This document shows, piece after piece, positions 21,250 to 32,159 of a DNA stretch of 64,000 bases. This stretch comes from Lunularia cruciata (taxonomy: Eukaryota; Streptophyta; Marchantiopsida; Lunulariales; Lunulariaceae). A program made the translations under genes and the position numbers. The notes below the pieces were generated by a model. The model saw only the letters and a list, made by a program, of their open reading frames with translations. It was not told the origin of the DNA and searched no databases. Location of the stretch: assembly GCA_948567375.1 (NCBI GenBank), contig OX419759.1:30977493-31041492 (forward strand), read 5' to 3'. Positions within the stretch are counted from its first letter, which is position 1; each line of letters begins with the position of its first letter.

Positions 21250-22422
21250 CTCACCACATTCACCACACCTTGGGGAACTTACGCTTTCAAGGTCATGCCT
21301 TTTGGGCTTTGCAATGCTCCAGCCATATTCCAACGGTTCATGAACAAGGTATTTGAACCTTTCATTGGGAAATTTGTGAGAGATTTCATTGATGACTTTT
21401 GTGTTTGTGGGAGCAAGGAGGAGCACTTTGAACACCTAATCAAAGTCTTGCAACGCTTGGATGAGGCAAATGCATCACTCAACCCAGAGAAGTGCATTTT
21501 TGGATGTGAAGAAGGTCTACTTTTGGGACATATCATCTCCAAGGATGGAATAGCAGTTAATCCTGAGAAGGTGAGGAAAATCTCAAACCTTCCATTCCCT
21601 TCAAGCTTGACAAAGTTACGCCAATTCTTGGGGATAGTTGGGTACTATAGGAGGTTCATCTTCTCATTTTCCAACAAGGCTTATGCATTGACCATCTACA
21701 TGAAGAAGGGTGTAGATTACATGGTGATTTTGGAAGACAAGGAGGCTCTCAAAGCTTTTGAGGAGCTCAAGCAATCCCTTGTTGTAGCTCCAATTCTTGC
21801 TAAACCTGATTGGAGTAAACCTTTCATCCTCTACACTGATGCTTCTAATGTAGCTATAGGATGCACTCTTAGTCAATTAGACCAAGATGGGCATGATCAT
21901 CCAATAGCTTATGCTAGTAGGCAGATGGTTTCAGCAGAGAAGAACTACTCTGTCACGGAGAGAGAAGGGTTGGCAGTGATCTTTGGTCTCAAGAAACTTA
22001 GACACTACTTGATTGGAGGGAAAGCCACCATTGTCACGGATCACAAGGCTTTGAAGTACATCTTCAACAAGCCTAATGTTGAAGGGAGACTAGCAAGGTG
22101 GATGATACTCTTGTCTGAGTATGACTACACCATTGAAGATAGGCCAGGAAAGAAACATGCAAATGCTAATTTATTATCTAGAGCCTATGATCATGATGGA
22201 GATGAGCCAGTGGATGATTCCTTCCCGGATGAGGAGCTCATGACAATCTCAGTCACTCAAGAGGTTCAAATGGAGTACAAGGAGATTGTGGATTTTGTGA
22301 CAAAAGGTAACTATCCAGAAGGGATGCATGCTAGGGAGAGGAAGGCCCTTGCAGCAAGATCTAGACCTTACACAATGGTGGAGGGTATTCTTTTTCACCA
22401 AGCAGCAGATGGTCTACTTTGA
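21250..22422 (+). pseudogene. pol: A2 RT palm and RNase H
   Basis: It continues in the same frame: TPWGTYAFKVMPFGLCNAPA, then FIDDF (FIDD at 21385-21396, in place of YVDD), and the thumb with LGIVGYYRRFIFSFSN. RNase H follows (FILYTDASNVAIGCTLSQ, then TEREGLAVIFGLKK and IVTDHKALKYIF) and the linker to integrase (RPGKKHANANLLSRA, N replacing the usual D). It ends at TGA 22420, which A1 shares at 7831. Confidence 0.92.
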
Positions 22423-23541
22423 AGAGCAGTGGGTAAGGAAGAGTCTATCCTACTCATAAAGGAGTTTCATGAAGGTTTAGTATATGGAGGACACTTTGCA
22501 GGAAAGGTGACTGCTTTCAAGATTCTAGATGCAGGTTACCATTGGAGAGGGATTTTCAAGGATTGTCTTGATTATTGCAAAACTTGTCATGTTTGTCAAG
22601 CTTTTGCTAGAAAGTCTACATCCACTCCACCACTTAGATCAATTCTATTGCTAGGACCTTTTGAGAAGTGGGGAATTGATTTTGTAGGACCTCTCAATAG
22701 AACCCCAAGGAACAATCGGTACATTGTGGTAGTTACTGATTACCTTACCAAGTGGGTTGAGGCTAGACCATTGAGGGACAAGAATGAAGATGAAGTGGGT
22801 AGATTTCTTTATGAATGCATTATCACTAGGTTTGGATGCCCTTTGGAGTTGGTTTCTGATAGAGGAGGAGAGTTTACAGGAAGCATTACTACAGCCATGC
22901 TATGACATTTCTCTATCACACATAGAGTAACTACATCCTATAAGCCAAATTCCAATGGCTTGGCAGAGAGAACCAATCAGACCTTGTGCATGATGTTGGC
23001 CAAAGATGCAGAAATGGAGGGGGCTAAACATCATTGGGACAAGAGGATTCATGCAGTTTTGTGGGAGTATAGGACAACCATGAAAACTTCCACTGGATAT
23101 TCTCCATTTCAATTGGTGTATGGTATTGAGTCTACCTTACCTATTCACTTTGATCTTCCTACCTTCCAAAGCATTCATAGGAGATTGAAGAAAGCACAAG
23201 GAGGTGATGCAAAGAAGTCAAGGAAGGATCAACTCATGGAGTTGGAAGAGGCAAGAGCAGTTGCTATGGTTTGAGTGGAGCAAGCCCAAAGGAAACAAAA
23301 GGAGAGCTATGATAAGAGGCAAGACAAGAAGAAGGTGGAGCCTTTCAAAGAAGGTGATTGGGTAATGTTGTTTGATTCCATTCGATTCAAGAGAGTGCAA
23401 AAGAAGTTTTTGCCTAAGTACTTTGGACCTTTCATAGTGAAGAAGGTGTGGGGCAATTACATCTATGATCTCAAGGAGTTGGGAGGAAGACACTTTGATA
23501 GGATTAACCATGATAAGTTGAAGATGTACCATAGAAGGTAG
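22423..23541 (+). pseudogene. int: A2 integrase
   Basis: Same frame. The HHCC finger is seen at about 22462-22605 (HEGLVYGGHF, then CKTCHVCQAF). All three DDE residues are visible: WGIDFVGP, LVSDRGGEF and SNGLAERTN. TGA at 22903, shared with A1 at 8314, and TGA at 23272, private, interrupt it. The C-terminal SH3-like part has FGPFIVKKVWGNYIYDL and ends HDKLKMYHRR. No chromodomain follows. Integrase inserts the cDNA at the target site. Confidence 0.92.
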
Positions 23542-23575
23542 AGAGACCTTCACTTTGAGGACAAAGTGAAAACTT

Positions 23576-23589
23576 AGTCCGGGGGTAAA
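23576..23589 (+). other. A2 polypurine tract
   Basis: The purine-rich run TCCGGGGGTAAA ends right at the 3' LTR start (23590), the expected place for the plus-strand primer. A1 has lost this region. Confidence 0.7.
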
Positions 23590-24279
23590 TGTAACACCCA
23601 TTTGTACATGTGTGTGGTATTGTGATATTTAGCTTGGTATTACAAGTACTTAAGAGATATTATTTATAGAGATAAAGGATGGTTCTATATTAGTCATGGT
23701 TAGCTAAAGTTAGTCATAGCTAAGATAGAGTGGACCTTACTTTAGAGGAAGTAGAAAAGATGAGCACCACTATTTTGGATTTTAGTGGGCTGACTTGGTA
23801 TTATTCCTAGGTGTTTGGCTTTGAGGAAAGAGTTGAGAACTCTTGGGCCCGCAAACCTTTTTCTTTTGGATTCTTCTTTATTCCAAGGATAGCCCATGTG
23901 AAGGAATCCTTGACTTAGTGGTTGGGTCAAGATAAGACCACATGCTTAGGGGAATATGCCCATGTGAATGGATATTCCTTTCTACTTTTTGACTTTACTT
24001 GACTTTTAGTCTAGTAACTTGAGTTACTACGGTAATTAGTAACTTTAGTACGTAACTATTTCACAAGTATATAAACAAGGGGTGAGGAGGTACTCATCAT
24101 CCTTTCATTTGCAACTATCTCTCTCTCATTGAGTTCTCTAGTGAGCAATGTCTTGAGTCTTGGAGTGTTAGCCTTGGAGGAGTATGATGGAGTTGGGGTT
24201 CCTTGCCTTCTTAGTCCATGGTGCGCTACCATAATAGCCATCAGAGGTTCATCCTGAGTGAGAGACAGGCCGGCTCACA
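23590..24279 (+). repeat. A2 3' LTR
   Basis: 690 bp, TGTAACACCC...GCTCACA, with about nine mismatches to the 5' LTR (roughly 1.3 percent). TATATAAA lies at 24068-24075. It is directly followed by GCTC and the resumed B2 LTR. Confidence 0.96.
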
Positions 24280-25120
24280 GCTCGTCTTTAGAGAGCAAGT
24301 TCAGCCCAAAGTAGAAATGTGTTGCGAACGGTGCGAAATAATGCGGTGGCAAGCCCGTTCTCCAATTCACCACCATCTACCTTGTTTGGTGATGGAAGCA
24401 CTTCGCCCAATTCACTAGTACTCCTGCAAACATCTGATAGAAGAAGACGGCATGCTGCATGGTTACGTACGTTGTTTGCTCTGGCTTGAACATGGCCATC
24501 ATTGCCCCCACGATACTTCTTCGGATCGGGTCCCGATAGGATTCCACCTCGTAACCATTTGTAGTTCGTGGAGCAAAAAATGAATTGCGAATCTCCGCCG
24601 TCTCCTCTGCAACATCACACTTTTGATAGAAGGTGATCCCTGTCGACTCTCCTGCTTCTCTCCCCAGGACTAACTTCCAATCCGACTCAGTCCATCGAGC
24701 CGGATTGCCTCTCTTCCCCTCTACTTCGGGAGCCTCCTCACAATTACTGGCAGCGATCTCTACCATCACTCCCGGGAAACTGAAATTCTAGTTCCATGCT
24801 AAAAAGGTAATATGAAGTCTAACCAAGACTTCAATCCTAGCTACGATGTCTACTCTTCGAATTGCAAAACCTCTCACTGCCAGTGCGTTGGCCACCTTCT
24901 TTGCCATGATTTGTTCTCTCGTTCTACGTTGTTGGAAGATCAGCCCTTCTTCTGGACGAGACACTCTAACTCCCTCAGGGTTTCGGAAAATTTCTCTCTC
25001 GATGGGCTTCTGGACACGCATTACTGCAGGACAACTACTCAAAGGAATTGGAAATTTACTCAGCAAATTCAACTTCCCCCTGCGCAGTTGCAATTTTATA
25101 TTGCCCTGAATTGCAGTCAT
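24280..25120 (-). pseudogene. B2 LTR-borne ORF, N-terminal third
   Basis: On the sense strand the ORF opens about 355 bp into the LTR. It reads a basic N-terminus and then a conserved block: ARIEVLVRLHITFLAWN, stop, TESDWKLVLGREAGE, NGYEVESYRDPIRRSIVGA, TTYVTMQHAVFFYQMFAG, NWAKCFHH. One frame is kept through two stops (24785 and 24374 regions). B3 has matching text (NGYKVERYKDPIKKEIVSA; TTYVMKHQVVFFHKMFA). The start codon is unclear: MTAIQGN at 25120 in B2 is not matched in B3. Confidence 0.62.
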
Positions 25121-25474
25121 TCTTCAGTCAATTTTGTCTGTGAATTTTCTCTCTTCTACGTGCCCTCCCGGTCATTGTCAAGACATGCTTCTTCTGCCCC
25201 CACCATTTCTTGAAATGTACTTTCTTGCCACGTACAAAGGTTGTTAAATGGTCTTCATCATTCTTGCATTTTCCAACCCGAAGACGATGATCTTTGGCCT
25301 ATTTCCGGTTTACTACTCTTCCAAGTACGTCCATCATGGGATCCAATGTCAGCTTCTTTGGCTTTCCTCTGAAGTTACTTTCGCCTCTTCTTTGTCCGCA
25401 ATTCAACTTTTCCGTGCTTACTTCGTCTTTTAAACACTACTAACCATAAAAAAACAAAAAATGTGGGTACCACA
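24280..25474 (-). repeat. B2 LTR, part 2 (upstream end in sense direction)
   Basis: This is the start of the LTR on the sense strand: TGTGGTACCCACA from 25474 leftwards, then about 350 bp (duplicated inverted at 9702-10058), then the N-terminal third of the LTR-borne ORF. It joins 16457 when A2 is removed. CAAAC follows at 25475. Confidence 0.9.
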
Positions 25475-25479
25475 CAAAC

Positions 25480-26199
25480 CGAATTCTTTAAAATGAAAAT
25501 GGTCATAGAAAGAGTGGCCTTCTTATTAGGAAAGAGGTTTGAGGATTACCATGCATTACTTGAGGCTTTCACATCATAGTTGAGGTTGTAGTACAAATGC
25601 AAGTGATAGAGGAAAGGCTTACTGAAGTAATATTTGACCAAGACAAAAGTTGGTCAAAGCTAAGAGTGCTCTAATAATACAAGGAACACATTGCTTCCAT
25701 GCATAAGGCTATGGGAGAATTTCTAGAATTAGACTCAAAGCTACTTGTGACAACCCAACATTGGGATGAAAGAGAACAAAGGAACTCATAAGAAGTTGAG
25801 AAGTAAGAGACCTACAAGTCAATTTGCTTGATAGAGTTTGTGCTATCCAATGACTCTTGGAGGAGATTCTCTCCCAAATACCAATCCTAGAAAAAGGCAC
25901 AAAATGTAGGAGAAGTAAGAGGGAGTGACCCCCCTTAGACCCCATTGATAAAGAGCAAATGCTAGATTCATTTATGTAGAGATTACTCAATGGAGATAAA
26001 GAAGTAATTAAGACAATCCTTGGTAGGCTAACCTCCCTCCACATCCTATCAATAAAGGGGAGTCATACCAAGAAAGAGACTAAGGCATTAAAGATAAAAA
26101 AGACATATTAGTATCAATCAATCTCACCCAACCATCCATAGAGACCATCATCAAGAGCCAGGTCAGTCCAATCTACCAAGGAAGGAGAGAAGGAGTAGA
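25480..26199 (+). pseudogene. Family F coding remnant, copy 1 (unrecognised)
   Basis: In shifting frames, stop-rich text such as VIERVAFLLGKRFEDYHALL, QVIEERLTEVIFDQDKSW and HIASMHKAMGEFLELDSKLL can be read. It matches the minus-strand remnant at 32160-33760 (VIEKVALLVGR; EVKANQD, WSELRVLQERMEHIAPMHKA). The charged heptad-like pattern suggests a coiled coil. It probably connects leftward to 9701 (before B2) and rightward to 29983 (after B3). No family is recognised. Confidence 0.45.
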
Positions 26200-26874
26200 A
26201 AGAGTGTGACAACCCGGCAAACATCACTTTTGTGGTAATCAGGTCAGCAAAGTTTGTTCCTGTAGAGATACTGGTTAGAATTGGTCAAATACAAAGCAAA
26301 GTAACAACTTCAGTTCTTCTTGATTGCGTCTTTAGACTCTTAGGTAGAAACCACACCCAGAAGAGAGTAACAAGCCCTAATTCACAGTCTCATCACAACA
26401 ATTTGTCACACTTAATCAAAACTCCATCAAATCTTTCCAAACAATCTTGATTGTGATGATTCAGGCTCTCCCAAAAATGGCACTTCATTGCAAAACAACT
26501 TCATCTCAGAATTGTCTTCTACCCCTCCACTGAAGGCACAACTTCCTTGATCAAAATTGCTTCACATCAACTTTGTGCTACACTCACAAATGCACAATAC
26601 TACCAACACTATAGTTCCTCTCAGATCTATCAAGGCATTGCTTTGATTGCACTTCACTCAAGATCAAACACACAGAATGAAGATCAAGGTTGTGGAATCC
26701 AACATCCAACAAACACACTGATTTGCACTTCTAAATTATCCACGCACCCACAAACACAATCACAAAATTGATACTCAGAATTAAGCTCAAACAATGAGCA
26801 CTGCTTCACAACACTTTGCTTTATCTATTCTCAAAAATAATGAGCATTGAACAATATTTTACAGTGATTCCACT

Positions 26875-26882
26875 CTTAAATA
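26875..26882 (-). promoter_or_regulatory. Candidate TATA box of B3 LTR
   Basis: TATTTAAG on the minus strand, 670 bp before the LTR end and about 120 bp after the LTR ORF stop, as in B1 and B2. Confidence 0.45.
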
Positions 26883-26998
26883 GTGAAGCAAAAAACAATT
26901 CTAACAACTATACCATTCTATGACAACTCTTTTAACTTGCAGATCCAAAATGACAACGCATCTCTTCATATTTGCCTCTTCAAATCTCAAAATTGTTA

Positions 26999-29565
26999 CT
27001 AATCCAATCTGATGTCTACTTCTTCCTTGGCTTTCAATCCCAAAGTAACTTCACCCACTACTCTATCCTTGGGTTTCATATGTATTTATTCCTCTACCAA
27101 TTCTAACATTTCTCCACTCTGATCTACAATTACACTCTAAGGTAATCCTTCTAAATCTTTATCTCTCAAACCACTCTTCTCTAACACTTTTACTCCAAAG
27201 ATATTTGGACTCCTATGTCATCTACTTTGGGTTTTTCTTTTACATCCTTCCAAAGTTTATCTATCTCTAATTTTACCAAGTCTAATCTAATAGTGATATT
27301 ATCTTCCTATCTACATAAGTTCTGAGACTGATAAGTAAAGCATTCAAATCTTTGTCCTTCACATTTTGTCTCCTTGTCTCTTGCACCAACAAATTCAACT
27401 CGTATAGCCTCGTCTCTTCAATTTGCAAGTTGGCTTCTGTACTTAGCATTGCATTCATCTTGATCACGATCTCCTTCAATGGCTCCAGTCTCATTTGTCT
27501 CTCCCATTCTCAATTTGCAAGCCAATCTTCTATGTACATTGCCAATTCCACTTCAAACTTGGCTTTCATAGTCTCCTTCTCTTTCTCCTTCTGCACAATC
27601 TTCTCCTCCTGATTGCAAAGTAGCTCTCTTAACCTTTCCTCCTCTTTATATCTTGCTATCAACTCTCTTTGCCAGAGCTGCTTCTTCTCTTCTACACTCT
27701 CCATCACTCTATTGAGCTCTTGCTCTTTCTCTGCTACTCTTGCCATAGCATGGATAACTTCTAATCTCAAATTAGCAAACTACTACTTCAAGATTTTGTA
27801 CTCAACTACTTGCCTTTCCCTTGCTATGTCACTTTGCTCTATGAGTCTCTCTCTACTCCTTACTTCTCTCTTCAAGTTCTCAATCACTTGATTCTGTACT
27901 ACAACATCTACTTGTAGTACTTCCCTTTCCTCCTCACCTTGGATTACACTCTTCTTCAACTCTAAGTTCTCTTCTTCCAATTGAGCTAACACCTGCAATA
28001 TAGTCTTCATCTTTGGACACTTTGACAACATCTCCTTCTTCTTGTGCTCTAACTTCACCAACAACGGGCACACAACCTCCCGTAGATACTCTACTCCTTC
28101 ACTCAGAATTACTTTGGCTTGCGGACTTAACTCCTTCTTTGTCTCTTCCTCGCTCAATACTCACCTTCTTAGCCGCAATTGCCTTATAGGAATAGATTCA
28201 TTGCTCCCTAAACTTCCACTCTCCACTTTTCTCACTTTACTTGGCCCCGTTTCATACTTCGCCCTTTGTTTGGAACGGACTTCCCTCTGAATTGTAACTC
28301 TCTTTTCCTCCTTCTCTAGAACTTTGTGTCTTCCAGTTTCAAGTTATCTTTCTACACTGTCTCCATGTTAGCTTCATCCTCTTTGGGTACCAACTGCACC
28401 GCTCTGCCGTCATCATTGTCATTGCTCATGTCCCCACTCTGCAGCGTGAACTCGGGTTCTTCCTCCTCCGAGTCTTTGGACTTGCACTCAGCCTCCCCTT
28501 TCGACTCTTCATCCAACGACACGATCACCACCAATTCTTTCATTAGGCTCACTCTTCTGGCTTTCCGAGGTCACGCATTCTCTACTTCTTCTCCTTCTCC
28601 TTCTCCTTGTCGACTCCTCTTCTTCAACTTCAGAGTACTCACCTTCACTTGCACATTCTGCCCCGTTTGCTTGTAGTACTCATCGCTACTCCTAATTTGC
28701 AAGATGTACTGCTGCTCCTCTACATCAACATCTCTTTGCAAGTCGGGATGGAAATAAGACACCATCTTGTGCCTCTTTGCCGCATTGAGCAAATTCAGCC
28801 CCAAATAAAAATAGGCTGCAAATGGCACAATGTAACATGGCGGCAACTTGTCTTGCAAATTCCACATCATCTGTTTGTCCTTTGATGGAAACACTTCACC
28901 CAATTAATTGGCTCTCTTGCAAACATCTTATGGAAGAACACCACTTGGTGCTTCATCACATAAGTGGTTCTCTCCAACTTCAAGATTGCCATTAGAGCAC
29001 TCACAATCTCCTTCTTGATAGGATCCTTATATCTCTCCACTTTGTAGCCATTCTTTGTGCGCTTTGAAGAGAAAGCATCCCTCACTTCTTGGATTCCCTC
29101 AGCTACTTCTCCCTTCCCCAAGAACGTGGCACCCTCTTTTGTGCCTACTTCTCTCCCGAGTACTAATCTCCAATCCGACTCTGTCCATCAAGTCGGATTT
29201 CCTTGCTTCCCTTCTTGTTCAAGGCCATCAAAACACTTACTCTCGATGATCTCAATCATGAAACCTAGAAAACTAACATTCCAGTTCCATGCCAAGAATG
29301 TGATCCAAAGCCTGCTCAAAACATGAATTCTTGCAATCACATCTAACCTCTGAATTGCATGATTTCTTACTACAAATTTGGATTTCTTCTTCCCACCTCC
29401 CATCTTTCTCTCTTCCACTCTGGACTGTGGACTATTCTTCCTACTAATTCCAAGATTGACTCTCTCAACTTCCTCTTGACACACCAATGTGTCTTTGAAT
29501 ACACTTCCTTTCCCACAATCTCTTGCAAGACAACTTCTTAACGGCGATGGAAAATTGCTTGTCAT
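26999..29565 (-). pseudogene. B3 LTR-borne ORF (globular domain plus coiled coil)
   Basis: About 855 codons on the sense strand, with only two frameshifts (near 28900 and 28350) and a few stops. Order: basic N-terminus; ARIHVLSRLWITFLAWN; NGYKVERYKDPIKKEIVSA; TTYVMKHQVVFFHKMFA; PPCYIVPFAAYFYLGLNLL; HKMVSYFHPDLQRDVDVEE; an acidic linker (KDSEEEEPEFTLQSGDMSND). Then a long coiled coil (about 27500-28160, e.g. QLEEENLELKKSVIQGEEER), LNALLISLRTYVDRK, and a C-terminus ending EEVDIRLD. The block order equals B2, so the protein existed in their common ancestor. It resembles no family I know; a captured host gene or an element accessory protein are both possible. Confidence 0.65.
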
Positions 29566-29982
29566 TGCTTTGTCTTTAGCCCAAATTTTATAGAGTCACG
29601 CCTTGTCTATCTTTCTTCAATTTCAGTTTCTACCAACAAATCACACCTCTTGCATGCTCTTGTCACTATCAAGTGTCCTTCACGTGTATGACCGCCATTT
29701 TTAAATGGTACCTTCTTGAATGTCTCGCCTTGAAGGAAAGTTGCTACACTGTCCTCACCCCAAGTTGAGCATCCCTGAGACAAAGACTCCTTACTTCGGG
29801 TTGTATGGTGAGAAGGCAATTCCAAGTACCTTGCCTTTTGACACAAAGTCACTTTACCTTGGGTAACACCCCAAGGACACTTTTCTTTGCCTTCTTTGGC
29901 CATACAAGCACAATTTGACTTCTTCTGTACACTTCTTTTTCAAAATTGAGAAAAAAAACAAAAATATGGGTACCACAAAGAG

Positions 29983-32159
29983 GCAAAAAATTATATTGCA
30001 AAGATGATAGAGGAATCTTCACTACCAATTCCAACTCCCAACTTACCATGAAGGAAGGAGAGAAGAATGAGGAGATAAGTGATGATAGGAGGAAGGATTG
30101 TCAACAAGATTATGATGTTGTTGAGGAAAAACCAGCTTTGCAAATTAAGGACTCCTAATCAAGTATTTGGGAGTACTCATTAGGAAGTAGCAAGCTCTAC
30201 TAAAGGCCCTCTTGTATACTTATGAGCTTTGGTAGCATCTCACCTTGTTATTATATACATATGGCTCACTTGTTAACATTCAATGTAGAATAAGTAGATA
30301 GGATGAAATTATAGGGAGCTAAGGATTGGTGACAATATCATGGAGGAAGGTCAATCACTTAAGACAATTAATTATACATTCAAAATCCAAGAGAAATAAT
30401 TATGGAGGCAGTGGGTTACCCTTTACCAAAAGCTATTGTTCATCATTGAAAGTAGGAATAATAGTTAGTGGAGGAGTAGCACATCAAGTTCCTCTCCCTT
30501 TGTTCATTTTGTCTTTCCCTATGCAGATTGCTAAATTTTGAGAGGATGGATCCTTTCTTAGCTTTTGTTTGGATCCCTACTCCAAGTGGCAAGGGTAAGC
30601 CCATTGGTGGCCTAGTCAGCACATTAGTGGTTGAGGGTAGATTGCAGTGGAAGTTTGGGAAGGCATTTAAGATGGAACTAGACCCAACACTCTTTGGTTA
30701 GTATGCAATTGGTTAGGAGCTAAGTGGCAAGCTTAATTTCTTCTTGGGATTCCAAAGGAGATAGTCTTGCAAGGTAGTAGCCATGGTAGAGAGTAAGAAA
30801 AAATTGGCTCCTAGCCAAGATCATGATCAAATGATATTTGGAATTTTGTAGCAAATCCATTGGACAATTATATGATAGATTTAATGCACAATGCAATTGT
30901 TTTTTTTCATTCTCTTATGTGATTGCTATTGGTTCTACAAATCAAAACCTATGTAAAGTCTTGGTTCTACTAGGGAGGTGTTTGGTCCCATGGTTTAAGT
31001 TAATCTTAACCAAACCAACCACACATTCCTTCTCTAAGTTCAAGGACCTGCATTGGAACTGGATTTTATAAAGCATCAATTAAGGTTGCCCTCTATGTTG
31101 GTTACCCTACTTGTTCTTGGGGGAGCCTAACATGGAGCAATGTTGGTATGCTTTCAAAATTGCATTGAGAACTACTTGGACCCAAGACATATCTAAGAAA
31201 CATTTCCTTAGAACTCATAGGACCACCAAATAGGTTAGTTGACTCTTGAACAACCTAAGCTAGGTAGTTGGCTACCCAAAGGTTCACCACATCAGTTGGC
31301 AATGCTCTACTCATCTTACAACACCCTATCTCATGCTTAACTAACTTCAATACTCATGGAGGCTATTTGGGCAACCCTTGGCCAATGCAAGAATATGTTG
31401 GCATTGAGGGCATGAGGGATCAAGATTGGGTAGAGTGTGGTGGGTGGGATACAAAGTTGGCTAGATCTAGCTTTGGTTAATCAATGTTGAGCAAGGTCCA
31501 TGGAAAAAAAGAGGAAGGTTGGAAGATGGAGTCTCCATAGTCTCTTGTTTAGGACTTGGTTCAGGGGTACATTAGAGGTCCAAAATAGGGATGGTGTGCT
31601 CTTGGTTCACATACCAAATCCGTTCCCTAACTAGAAGTCAGCTTGATTTTATAGTTTGAGGACCAAGAATGAGAGAGAAGTACACAATGAACCATTCTAT
31701 GTTTTGAGCTAGGATCTCCAAGTGATGTGCATATTGTATGGATGGAAAGGTTTGCAAACATTGCACTGTCAAAATTTTCAAATTACTTGCAAAACTTGAT
31801 TGAGGGAGAATTGACATGATTTATCAGCACCCACTACACTACTTCTAATTATGTATGACCATTTTTGGTTGAGAACAATCCATTAACTCCATAATTTGCT
31901 TCATAGGGCCAGTTTGTATGATTAATCTTCTTAAATTATAGAGTTATTGTTTGCAATGTTGACATCTACTCTCAAATCGTCCTTTGATAAGATGCTAGCC
32001 ATCCATCCTACATTGCATAAGTACAAAGAATTGTCTTTGAAAAAGTAAACTAGCCATAAGAGCACATACTTAGATACTATGGCCTATCACTATAGTCCAT
32101 TGGCTAATTAATAATTATTGAGATCCATTATCCTTATAATTATAGAGTTTTGTCCTTTG
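29983..32159 (+). other. Decayed region after B3, with coding-like stretch
   Basis: Continues 26204 when B3 is removed. At about 30541-30690 one plus frame reads MDPFLAFVWIPTPSGKGKP and GGLVSTLVVEGRLQWKFG without a stop. Further open text occurs at 30838-31071. Stops become frequent afterwards, and no domain is recognised. From about 31500 to 32159 I see nothing that I can name. Confidence 0.3.

Larger units (their letters stand above)
16458..24279 (+). mobile_element. Element A2: complete Ty3/gypsy retrotransposon nested in B2
   Basis: The 7822-bp element is flanked by GCTC (16454-16457 and 24280-24283) and has two 690-bp LTRs differing at about nine sites. The interior order is PBS, short ORF, ORF0, gag-protease-RT-RNase H-integrase in one frame with four stop codons, then polypurine tract. 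Removing it restores the B2 LTR reading frame without change, which confirms the 4-bp duplication. The low LTR divergence makes it younger than its host B2, whose arms differ by 7-8 percent. Confidence 0.95.
9702..25474 (-). mobile_element. Element B2: Ty3/gypsy with inverted terminal LTR fragment
   Basis: Both flanks carry CAAAC (9697-9701 and 25475-25479), so the whole block behaves as one insertion. Reading the minus strand it contains: full LTR (25474 to 13987, interrupted by A2), PBS (13986-13960), gag, protease, and RT as far as FGLCNAPATFQ. It then jumps at about 10058 into the first 357 bp of the LTR in inverted orientation. Both outer ends are therefore the same LTR terminus (TGTGGTACCCACA). 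There is no second half of RT, no RNase H, no integrase and no normal 3' LTR. Length without A2 is about 7.95 kb. Confidence 0.82.
26205..29977 (-). mobile_element. B3: solo LTR of family B (full length)
   Basis: 3773 bp, plus strand TGTGACAACC...GGGTACCACA, flanked by the 5-bp duplication AAGAG (26200-26204 and 29978-29982). There is no PBS, gag or pol, so it is a solo LTR left by LTR-LTR recombination. It is colinear with the B2 LTR and carries the same ORF on the minus strand, giving an independent copy for comparison. Confidence 0.93.

Noticed and set aside
13987-25474. Reading the B LTRs in plus orientation (TGTGACAACC as the LTR start)
   Set aside because: Both strands begin TG and end CA, but the PBS at 13960-13986 and the minus-strand gag fix the sense strand as minus.
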